Position numbers and translations under genes: made by a program | Source of the DNA: JBLHKW01 sp047618565 | GTDB taxonomy: Bacteria > Planctomycetota > UBA1135 > GCA-002686595 | Direction: 5' to 3' | DNA: 7,077 nt | NCBI GenBank assembly: GCA_047618565.1 | Contig: JBLHKW010000206.1 | Coordinates: 1 to 7,077 of the forward strand | In this document: positions 1-6,349 of the stretch, piece after piece | Layout: every line of letters begins with the position of its first letter | Position numbering within the stretch: the stretch's first letter is position 1 | The notes under the pieces: generated by a model | Databases searched by the model: none | What the model was told of the DNA's origin: nothing | Seen by the model: the letters and a program-made list of their open reading frames with translations, nothing else

Positions 1-1
1 G

Positions 2-322
2 CTCAATCTGACCGTGCGCGACGTTCGCGAGGACGACGACAGTCTGCTGCGCTACGCGGACCAGGACATGTTCGGACTTGTGATGCTCTTGCACCAGCAG
101 CGTACGCCCGCTGCCGAGCAGGCCATGGGCGCGCTGACGCGCAGACTGATCGACGCAGCGCACGCCCTCAGTGGCCGTTACTACCTTCCGTACCGACCTC
201 ACGCCACGCGCGAGCAGTTCGAACGCGCCTACCCGATGGCGCGTGAGTTTTTTGAGGCCAAGCGCCGATACGATCCCGACGAACTGTTCACCAGCCGTTT
301 CTACGACAGGTACGGGCGCTGA
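2..322 (+). CDS. FAD-linked oxidoreductase, C-terminal fragment
   Basis: The reading frame is open to the left edge, so only about the last 106 residues are visible and the true start lies outside the window. The visible part resembles the C-terminal cap and substrate-binding end of flavin-dependent oxidases of the GlcD / D-arabinono-lactone-oxidase type (FAD/FMN-containing dehydrogenases). Recognisable pieces are the segment RYADQDMFGLVMLL, then GRYYLPYRPHAT, then AREFFEAKRRYDPDELF followed by SRFYDRYG at the end; this aromatic, DP-containing tail is characteristic of the family. The FAD-binding PP-loop domain would lie upstream and is not seen. Enzymes of this type oxidise hydroxyl-bearing substrates (sugar lactones, hydroxy acids) with FAD, but the substrate cannot be told from this end. 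The stop codon sits 3 bp before the next start, suggesting co-transcription and translational coupling with the small membrane protein downstream. Family assignment is fairly secure; specificity is unknown. Confidence 0.75.
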   Translation, partial: LNLTVRDVREDDDSLLRYADQDMFGLVMLLHQQRTPAAEQAMGALTRRLIDAAHALSGRYYLPYRPHATREQFERAYPMAREFFEAKRRYDPDELFTSRFYDRYGR

Positions 323-325
323 ATC

Positions 326-946
326 ATGGAGATGATCGCGATACTCATCGGTGGGTTGATCACCCTTGCAAGCGGGTACTCCCTCTTCGGCTTCAGTCGA
401 TCAGGGCGCCGCGTGGCACCGTTTCCGCTGGTCGGGGGGGGGAGGGGGGGGCTGTTGCTCTGCTGGGGTCTGCTCGGCTTTGAGGGAACACGCCCCTACG
501 CCTGGATCGCCTTGATCGTCGACTACGGCACCGTGGCCATCGTGCTCGCTGTCCCGGTCCTGATCCTGGATGCCTGGAGCACTTCTTCCGCAAACGTCGT
601 GCATCACTTCGTGTCCGGTTCCAATGGACGCAGTGACGATTTCCGGCTGTTCAAGCGCGGCAAGATCACCATCAGGAGCCAGCACGATCCGCCGTCTCCA
701 GATAACGAACATGGCGCGTTGATCGTCTCGCGCGGATTCCTTGGAACCTGGACCACGGCGCCCGAGCGCTACCTGCTCGAGGGTACGGGAAAATCGGGTC
801 CTGCAAATCGTGGTGGACGGAGGCAAGGTGACCACGATCGAGGAGAACTATCCCGAGGACCCACCGTTTCCAGTGGACCGACTGGGCGCACTGCAGCTCG
901 AGCGCCTGAAAGCCTGTTAGGTATTGCAAGGGGCCTGCGCGAGTAG
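326..946 (+). CDS. Small membrane protein of unknown function, probably frameshifted near 790
   Basis: I do not recognise this gene. As read it gives 206 residues. There is a hydrophobic N-terminal helix (about residues 3-22), a short hydrophobic patch at 42-52 and a strong membrane segment at 58-83, followed by a soluble domain containing SDDFRLFKRGKITIRS and EHGALIVSRGFLGTW. From about residue 156 the translation becomes low-complexity (Arg, Gly, Ser, Pro), typical of a wrong frame. Skipping one base in the GGGAAAA run at 787-793 gives a natural continuation, including VLQIVVDGGKVTTIEENYP and ending LQLERLKAC, which stops at 918-920. The intact gene would therefore be 326-920, 197 residues. 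Two poly-G runs (434-442 and 444-451) encode VGGGRGG just before the second hydrophobic patch. The start is 3 bp after the upstream oxidase stop with no clear Shine-Dalgarno, so coupling is likely. The change could be a sequencing error or a genuine inactivating mutation. Confidence 0.6.
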   Translation: MEMIAILIGGLITLASGYSLFGFSRSGRRVAPFPLVGGGRGGLLLCWGLLGFEGTRPYAWIALIVDYGTVAIVLAVPVLILDAWSTSSANVVHHFVSGSNGRSDDFRLFKRGKITIRSQHDPPSPDNEHGALIVSRGFLGTWTTAPERYLLEGTGKSGPANRGGRRQGDHDRGELSRGPTVSSGPTGRTAARAPESLLGIARGLRE

Positions 947-1227
947 CGAGTTCAAGCGGTACTGTCGGCGATTGCGGTGCCCCGGGCCCGTGCTGTCCAT
1001 AAACTTGGCCGTCGCCAAGGTCGGCGTTCCGGGCTACGCCATTGCCGATACACGCAGCGGCCTGGGCAATGAGCTTGGCCCCCGAAACATGGATAGCGCG
1101 CGATGACGCAAGATCACCCCGACGGGAGTGCTGCGCGCGGTCTCGGTCACTTTGATGGCCATGGCGCCGGCCTGTCACGGCACGCGCTCCATGCCGAGCT
1201 CGTGGTTCCGAAAGCAGGTTTCCAGCC
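947..1227. other. Convergent intergenic region, no gene recognised
   Basis: This spacer lies between the 3' ends of two converging genes; it is 307 bp if the restored stop at 920 is used. Short open frames exist on both strands, for example a 42-codon one on the minus strand (1162 down to 1034), but none has a recognisable domain, ribosome site or convincing family resemblance. GCGCGC copies at about 1097 and 1133 could pair, but the loop of about 30 bases and the lack of a T-run make this an unconvincing terminator. It may be decayed coding sequence or plain spacer. Confidence 0.4.
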
Positions 1228-3045
1228 TCACTCCAGGATCAACATTTCCACCCGCCGGAACTCGAGCGGATGGCTCTCCGCCTGCAAGGAGATCGATCCT
1301 GCGCTCAACGCGACGACCCCATCCACGACCAGGGGCTGCGCGTCGCCGTCCTCGGCGTCCAGCTGAGGTCCCGTGTATTCGAGCACGAGGGCGCCGTTCA
1401 CCCGATGTTGAATGAGATCGTGCCCGCGGACCTCGATCTCGACCATCACCCATGCACCACCTCGACAGGTCTCCGAGGTCGAGTTCGTGCAGTGTCGCCG
1501 CACGAGTTCCCCGTCCATGACCACGTGCGTCCCGGGAGTGCACAGGTTTGCGTTGGGCCTCTGCCCGTCCGCCCGACCGCCGAGTAGCTGCACTTCGATC
1601 GACACGGGAAACTCCTGGTCCAGGCCCATCGTCTCCGCTGCCTGCCCGTGCACCATGACACCGCTGTTGCGCCAGGCCCAGCCGGGCCCGCCCGGCGTCT
1701 GCTCCCCAAGAAAGCGATACTCGACTCGCAGCCGGTAGTGCGAGTACGCGCCCTCGAAGAAGAGGTGACCGAAGCGCCCTTCGAAGGTCTCGTACTCGTC
1801 GTAGCAGACCTGCAACAGGCCATCCTTCACGCGAAAGGTGCGCAACGCATCCTCGCCGAGCGCCTGTCCTCGGATCTTCGGGGTCCAACCATCGAGGTTG
1901 CGGCCGTTGAAGAGCGCTACCCAGGGCTCGCCGGCCGTCACACGCGTGAACCCGATCCACCCGTAGCCGTCCCCTTCGAAGAGACAACCGACAGCGGACT
2001 CGTCGATGCGGACCAGGTCCGAGTACGCGCTGGCGCCCTCGTGCAGAATGCGCGTCTCGGTCCACGTCGCGCCGCCATCCTCGCTGGCCCGCAATGCGAG
2101 CCGCTTGCGCCTATCCGGATCGCTCGGTCCACTGAACCACATCGTCCCGGCATCCAGCTCGAGCAGCGCGCCCTGACAGACGGGCCCGATCAACGTCGGC
2201 ACCTCCGCGAACGGTGCCACGAGCGATTCGCCCCCATCGGTACTGATGGCGAAGCAACGGGTGGCCGCACTGCTGCCGTTGTGGTCGCGGGCGTTCAGGT
2301 ACAGCCGGCCATCGGGCAGCTCCGCCAATGCGCACTCGTTCGGATTGATGCCAGCGTTACCGACATGGGAGTCATCGACCGCGCCCGTGCGCCAGGTCAA
2401 ACCGCCATCGTCGCTGAGCAATAGATGGACGCCAAGGCCATCATCGCCGGGATGTCCGAGCACAGAGTGATTTGCCGGGATCACGAGTCGCCCGGCGGCC
2501 GGACCACGCTGAAGCTGAATCCCATGGCACGGGCCGGTGGCGTAGTGTCCCCAGCTCTCATCCTTGGCTTCGCTCTTCAAGTTGCGAGCGGCGCTCCAGC
2601 TCCGGCCGCCATCGGTGGAACGGATGACGAAGGGGTCTCGCGAACCGCCACGCCCGCTGCGCACATCGGACTCGGATACGCCGCCGGCCTCACGAACCAT
2701 CATCAAGACGAGGTCCCCACTCGCACGATCCAGCACGGGTGCCGGGCTACCGAAGCTTCCGGCGCCGCAGTCGGCGATCACCTGCAGAGCACCCCAGCTG
2801 ATGCCGCCGTCGATCGAGCGCTTCATCACGATGTCGATGTCACCGTGGTCGCTTTGACCTCCAACCCGCCCTTCAGCGAACGCGAGCAAACTGCCATCGG
2901 CGCAGCGCACGACCGCCGGGATCCTGAAACTGCTGTAGCCGCGCTCTCCCTCCTCGAACACGTGCGTGGCGGCCCCGCCCGCGGTAGCCAGGGTCTGCCC
3001 CGCCAGGGTGGAGAGGACGAGTGTGGAGAGGATAGATCGAATCAT
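1228..3045 (-). CDS. Secreted sialidase (exo-alpha-sialidase) fused to a C-terminal DUF1080 domain
   Basis: The predicted product has 605 residues. It begins with a signal peptide (MIRSILSTLVLSTLAGQTLA, cleavage near residues 20-26), so it acts outside the cytoplasm. Residues about 28-370 form a six-bladed sialidase propeller. The FRIP motif at 40-43 supplies the first triad arginine, R41. Asp boxes are SIDGGISW (77-84), STDGGRSW (143-150), SDDGGLTW (211-218), a degenerate STDGGESL (268-275) and SEDGGATW (321-328). E237 and R253 have the 16-residue spacing of the catalytic Glu and second triad Arg in bacterial sialidases. Y341 in AYSDL is the likely nucleophile. An Arg among 312-315 probably completes the triad. 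Residues about 376-602 (from WVALFNGRNLDGW to FRRVEML) match DUF1080, a concanavalin-like glycoside-acting domain. The open frame runs upstream to 3324, but the extension lacks coding character and crosses a transposase relic; the signal peptide decides for 3045. No clear Shine-Dalgarno precedes it. Expected to release terminal sialic or related nonulosonic acids. Confidence 0.88.
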   Translation of the reverse strand: MIRSILSTLVLSTLAGQTLATAGGAATHVFEEGERGYSSFRIPAVVRCADGSLLAFAEGRVGGQSDHGDIDIVMKRSIDGGISWGALQVIADCGAGSFGSPAPVLDRASGDLVLMMVREAGGVSESDVRSGRGGSRDPFVIRSTDGGRSWSAARNLKSEAKDESWGHYATGPCHGIQLQRGPAAGRLVIPANHSVLGHPGDDGLGVHLLLSDDGGLTWRTGAVDDSHVGNAGINPNECALAELPDGRLYLNARDHNGSSAATRCFAISTDGGESLVAPFAEVPTLIGPVCQGALLELDAGTMWFSGPSDPDRRKRLALRASEDGGATWTETRILHEGASAYSDLVRIDESAVGCLFEGDGYGWIGFTRVTAGEPWVALFNGRNLDGWTPKIRGQALGEDALRTFRVKDGLLQVCYDEYETFEGRFGHLFFEGAYSHYRLRVEYRFLGEQTPGGPGWAWRNSGVMVHGQAAETMGLDQEFPVSIEVQLLGGRADGQRPNANLCTPGTHVVMDGELVRRHCTNSTSETCRGGAWVMVEIEVRGHDLIQHRVNGALVLEYTGPQLDAEDGDAQPLVVDGVVALSAGSISLQAESHPLEFRRVEMLILE

Positions 3046-3073
3046 GGGAGTGTCTGGCGCGGCGATGGGGAGC

Positions 3074-3200
3074 GGGTGAGCATGGTAGACCCTGGCTTCC
3101 TGCAGGTGCAATCGAACCAGCAGATCGCCGTCATCAGTAACTTCGCGGGCAGGATCAAGGAAAAGAGCGTACAGGCGCATACCGGTTGCCATGCTCACCC
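3074..3200. repeat. 12-bp inverted repeat flanking 103 bp upstream of the sialidase gene
   Basis: GGGTGAGCATGG at 3074-3085 and its exact reverse complement CCATGCTCACCC at 3189-3200 enclose 103 bp. The outer right arm lies close to the decayed transposase fragment, and the left arm lies about 30 bp upstream of the sialidase start. The enclosed DNA carries no gene I can identify; one minus-strand frame is open but has weak third-position GC preference compared with the real genes. The arms could be ends of a small non-autonomous element, binding sites for a dimeric regulator, or coincidence. No flanking target duplication is evident. A weak minus-strand promoter match (TTGCAC, 18 bp, TACCAT; 3111 down to 3082) overlaps the left arm. 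Confidence 0.4.
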
Positions 3201-3217
3201 ATCTGCTCTGCCTGTTC

Positions 3218-3529
3218 TCAAGCCGTCGCCGCCCTGCAGTTGGTCGAATCCGGCCATCTGGATCTACAGCGCGATGTACGCGAGTGTGTGCCCCGTGAGA
3301 AGACACGGAAGACGAGCCTGCCATCGTGCGGCAGGGTGAGGCGCTCCGTCGCGATGGCGAGGCGCGCGATGTAGCGGCAGAGATGTACGAGGCGCTCGCG
3401 GTCGTGGGCGTCGATGTGTACGCGCGCGTGGCGGGAGAAGCCCTCCTCGCGAGCGCACAGGGAACCGGGTTCGAAGGTGGGGGCCTCGGGCGTCGGGCGG
3501 GGCGCCAGATGCGGCCCGTTGAGCCTCGA
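3218..3529 (-). pseudogene. Decayed IS91-family (Y2-type) transposase fragment
   Basis: On the minus strand the translation from about 3475 to 3302 contains EEGFSRHARVHIDAHDRERL followed directly by VHLCRYIARLAIATERLTL and PHDGRLVFRV. This is the conserved stretch of Y2-type transposases of the IS91 group, usually written as 'GFSLHA...DRERLERLCRYIARPP...ERL...DGRV.Y'. Family members continue with a GTTH-like motif and a helix leading to a LAALVPPPR-like segment. Here GTH is present, but the frame then shifts; traces such as FDQLQ appear in another frame before a stop at 3218-3220. Neither the zinc-ribbon N-terminus nor the catalytic HUH and tyrosine region is present, so it cannot be functional. 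It probably marks an old insertion that brought in or rearranged DNA between the two divergent secreted-protein genes. The homologous core is clear; the outer limits are approximate. Confidence 0.6.
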
Positions 3530-3755
3530 CCCTACGGTGACAGTGGCGGTGCGACTTGGGGCGTCCCGCCGTTTTGCTCCGGATCCCGAAGCAAAGGAAG
3601 CCGTATCCCTATCCGTATCCATCCCCCCTGTCTCCCAGCCGCCCGTCGCTGTCCGAATTCCCACATCTGGGCTAGAGTGGCGCAACCCTCCATCTGCCGC
3701 CGCGCGCGCCCGTTTCCTGCCCAATCACCGGTTCATCCCGAGCCAGCTGTCCACC
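3530..3755 (+). other. Upstream region of the beta-helix gene, no gene recognised
   Basis: This stretch precedes the beta-helix protein start and contains no supportable gene. A TAGAGT hexamer at 3673-3678, about 78 bp before the ATG, could serve as a -10 element, but I see no convincing -35 partner. No Shine-Dalgarno-like purine run sits before the ATG (the preceding bases are CTGTCCACC), so initiation is probably independent of it. The upstream open frame extending back to 3414 reads Arg/Pro-rich sequence antisense to the transposase relic and is not likely translated. Confidence 0.3.
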
Positions 3756-6308
3756 ATGAAGCTCTCACTCACCGTTGCTCTCTGCTCCTTCAGCATGGCC
3801 CTGCTCCTGGCACCGCCGGTCCTGGCCGACGTGTGGACTGTCGCTCAAAATGGGACGGAGGACTTCGTCTATATCCAGGACGCGATCGATGCGGCACTGG
3901 ACGGAGATACCATCCTTGTCACGCGCACCCACGTCGACCTGTGGAGCGAGACTCCTGTTGTCGACGGCAAGGGTCTGGCGATCGTCGCCTTCGATCCGGA
4001 ACGCCTGCCCTTGGGTGGGCTGGTCGTTCGCAATCTGGGTCCCGAGCAGTCCGTCGTGTTCTCGGGATTTCAGATCCTGGACCTCTACGGGATCAATTCG
4101 CTCACGGCGCTAGATACGACCAAGGTGGGGCTGCTGCTTGAGAACAACAGTGGGAGCGTTCGCCTACAAGACTGCGTGATCTTTGGTCACAGGGGGCAAT
4201 ACGCCGTTTCCAACGGCGATGGGGTGGACGCCATTGATGTGCGTTCGTCCCAGGACGTCACGCTGGTCCGAATCGAGGCAACCGGTGGGCAAGCGTACGC
4301 TGGCTTCAGCAGCGGCGCGTACGGGATAGTCACCCGGAACTCCATGATCGCTGCCTATGAGTCGACGTTCGCTGGCACGAACGCCGGCTATAGCGCGGTT
4401 CCCTATGGTGGTCTGCCCGGCGGGCGCGGCGGTGACGGCGGACGTATCCACGGCGGCGCGGCCTACTTCACGAAATGCGCACTGTCGGCGGGCTATGGCG
4501 GCCATGGCGAGGGCTTCGGGTACGTGTCCGATGGGGGCGATGGCGGAAACGGACTGAGCCTTCTGAATGGAACGTCGGTCCATGTCGCGTCCACAACCTT
4601 CGCTTTCGGAAACGGGGCACCCGGTGGTGGCTCGGGTGCCGTGGACGGAGTCGACGGTGTAGATGTGCGCGGCCCGCATACGGTTCTCGCCAGCAGCTTG
4701 CCCACCCTCAGCGTACCTGCAGGATTCGCCCTGGGAGGCAGCACCATTGAGTTGCGCGTGACCGGCGCACCGGGGGCCATGACGCAGCTACTCCTGGCCC
4801 GCCGTACCGGGTCCATAGCGCTCGCGCCGGAGCGCGGGTTTCAGCACAGCCTGACCCCGAGCCGTATCCAGCTCGGCCCGATTCCCGCGAATGGAGAGCT
4901 GGTCATTCCATTCACCCTGCCCCTGGTCGCGTCGGGCGCGAGCCTGATCCACATGCAGGTCGAGGTCCAGCAGGGAACGGCGCCGTCGCGTTTCTCCAAT
5001 CCCTATGCACTCACGGCTCTGGATGACCAGCAGGGTCCTGACTGCGGCGGCCGCGTCTACGTCAACCTGAATGCGCCCAGCGGGGGTGACGGCACGTCCT
5101 GGCCAACCGCGTTCAGCGATCTGCGCCTGGCGCTCAGCGTCCTGCCGGTCTGTCCTGACAATCCCATCGAGGTATGGGTCGCACAGGGGCTCTATAACCC
5201 CGCGGCGCCTGATGGTGACCGCGAACTGTCCTTTCGGCTCGCTGGTGGCGTGCATCTCTACGGCGGCTTCGTCGGCACCGAGACACACCTGTCACAACGC
5301 GACCCGTCGATGCACCGCGTCATCCTGTCGGGCGACCTGAACGGTGATGACATCGCCGGCTTCCAGAATCGCATCGAGAACAGCAAACACGTCGTGCAGA
5401 CGGGATCGGGCTTTTTGCGATCCAGAAATGTTCGGATCGATGGCGTTACGGTATGCGGGGGAGAGGGCATCAACGTTGCCCCTCAGGTGAATGGCGAGTT
5501 TGGTGGCGGCGGGATTCGGTCCCGCTGCGACGGCCTGACCGTCGCGCGCTGCGTGATCAAGGATAACCGTGTGCGACACGGCGGCATGGGCGGCGGCCTG
5601 CTGCAGTACGACTGTGGCGCGACACTGATTCTCGAATCCTTGTTCCAGGGGAACGCCACGACCGACTTCCAAACGGGTGGTGGCTTGCAGATTGAAGGAG
5701 ACCGGCCTGAGTCCAGCGCGAGCATCGTGAACTGCGTCTTCGTGGGGAACCAGACCGGTTACCGTGGCGGCGGCCTACGGCTCGCGGTCACCGACTGCAC
5801 GATCAAGGGAACGACGGTGTACGGCAATCATTCCGGTGCGATCGCTGGCGGCGTGAGCGTGACCAAGGACATGCTGCTGGAGGTCGACAACTCGTTGTTC
5901 TGGCACAACACGGCGGACAATTCCGGCCTCTTTCGCAGCAATTTCTATGTGCACAGCGGCTGGCAGGGCATGCGCTACTCGTCCGTGGAGGGATTGACCA
6001 CGTTCGGTGACGGAACCAACTCGGGCGCCTACCCCGACTTCGTGAACCCGCTGGGGCCGGACGGAATGATCGGCACCTCCGACGACAACCTGCGCCTGGC
6101 CGATTCCTCGCCCTACATCGATGCCGGCTCGAACAACCTGGTGCCGGCGGACCTGGGGGATCTGGACGGTGACGGTGATACGGACGAGCTCACGCCCACG
6201 GACCACGATCACCTGCGCCGTTTCCACAACGATCCGGCCGTTCCGGACACGGGGGACGGTGTCGCGCCGATCGTGGACCTCGGCGCGTACGAACACCGCG
6301 GGCCCTGA
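3756..6308 (+). CDS. Secreted protein with two right-handed beta-helix modules and a choice-of-anchor Q-like C-terminus
   Basis: The product has 850 residues. A signal peptide (MKLSLTVALCSFSMALLLAP then PVLA, cleavage after A24) fixes the start; the longer open frame lacks coding character upstream. Residues 25-305 form a first parallel beta-helix-like solenoid (FVYIQDAIDAALDGDTILV start, then Asn/Gly-rich coils), including a Gly-rich section at about 218-266. Residues 313-422 form a beta-sandwich-like domain (PTLSVPAGFALGGSTIELRV to ALTALD). A second module starts at about 431 with GRVYVNLNAPSGGDGTSWPT, contains LYGGFVGTET and ILSGDLNGDD, and continues as helix coils with repeated GGG-L and NCVF/NSLF steps to about 745. 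The end (SPYIDAGSN, then DLDGDGDTDE, then VDLGAYE) matches choice-of-anchor Q proteins and offers an acidic calcium-binding-like loop. No LPXTG, PEP-CTERM or similar sorting tail follows. No catalytic polysaccharide lyase residues are identifiable, so carbohydrate binding or hydrolysis is only a guess. Confidence 0.85.
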   Translation: MKLSLTVALCSFSMALLLAPPVLADVWTVAQNGTEDFVYIQDAIDAALDGDTILVTRTHVDLWSETPVVDGKGLAIVAFDPERLPLGGLVVRNLGPEQSVVFSGFQILDLYGINSLTALDTTKVGLLLENNSGSVRLQDCVIFGHRGQYAVSNGDGVDAIDVRSSQDVTLVRIEATGGQAYAGFSSGAYGIVTRNSMIAAYESTFAGTNAGYSAVPYGGLPGGRGGDGGRIHGGAAYFTKCALSAGYGGHGEGFGYVSDGGDGGNGLSLLNGTSVHVASTTFAFGNGAPGGGSGAVDGVDGVDVRGPHTVLASSLPTLSVPAGFALGGSTIELRVTGAPGAMTQLLLARRTGSIALAPERGFQHSLTPSRIQLGPIPANGELVIPFTLPLVASGASLIHMQVEVQQGTAPSRFSNPYALTALDDQQGPDCGGRVYVNLNAPSGGDGTSWPTAFSDLRLALSVLPVCPDNPIEVWVAQGLYNPAAPDGDRELSFRLAGGVHLYGGFVGTETHLSQRDPSMHRVILSGDLNGDDIAGFQNRIENSKHVVQTGSGFLRSRNVRIDGVTVCGGEGINVAPQVNGEFGGGGIRSRCDGLTVARCVIKDNRVRHGGMGGGLLQYDCGATLILESLFQGNATTDFQTGGGLQIEGDRPESSASIVNCVFVGNQTGYRGGGLRLAVTDCTIKGTTVYGNHSGAIAGGVSVTKDMLLEVDNSLFWHNTADNSGLFRSNFYVHSGWQGMRYSSVEGLTTFGDGTNSGAYPDFVNPLGPDGMIGTSDDNLRLADSSPYIDAGSNNLVPADLGDLDGDGDTDELTPTDHDHLRRFHNDPAVPDTGDGVAPIVDLGAYEHRGP

Positions 6309-6315
6309 TCAGCGA

Positions 6316-6344
6316 CGGGGGATCCATCGCACTCGAGACCCCCG
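6316..6344. terminator. Possible bidirectional hairpin between converging genes
   Basis: CGGGGG at 6316-6321 pairs with CCCCCG at 6339-6344 across a 17-base loop in the 41-bp gap between two converging stop codons. The position suits a shared terminator, but the stem is only 6 bp and no T-run follows on either strand, so this is a weak call. Confidence 0.3.
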
Positions 6345-6349
6345 GCCGC

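Noticed and set aside
787..797. Programmed ribosomal frameshifting at GGGAAAA
   Set aside because: The needed shift is +1, the opposite of -1 slippage on A runs. No stimulatory structure or stop-codon context is visible, so a mutation or sequencing error is more likely.
1034..1162. A 42-codon minus-strand open frame (starting MAIKVTETARST) in the convergent spacer
   Set aside because: It has no ribosome site and no known family, and it is short enough to be chance in GC-rich DNA.
1175..2424. Long open frames on both strands inside the sialidase gene
   Set aside because: They are shadows of a GC-rich coding sequence, rich in Arg/Ala/Gly, with no domain. The sialidase frame has motifs throughout.
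3046..3324. N-terminal extension of the sialidase frame to a 698-residue protein
   Set aside because: The extension crosses the transposase relic in a different frame, has weaker GC-ending codon preference, and would bury a good signal peptide at residue 94. The start at 3045 is better.
3414..3755. N-terminal extension of the beta-helix frame to a 964-residue protein
   Set aside because: It is Arg/Pro-rich, antisense to the transposase relic, and would place the signal peptide internally.
4408..4560. Gly-rich tandem-repeat-like DNA
   Set aside because: The repetition follows from GG-rich codons in a beta-helix loop; there is no fixed DNA repeat unit or CRISPR-like spacing.
4164..5288. Minus-strand open frames opposite the beta-helix gene
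   Set aside because: They show no recognisable domains or start signals, while the plus strand shows consistent solenoid and beta-sandwich features.
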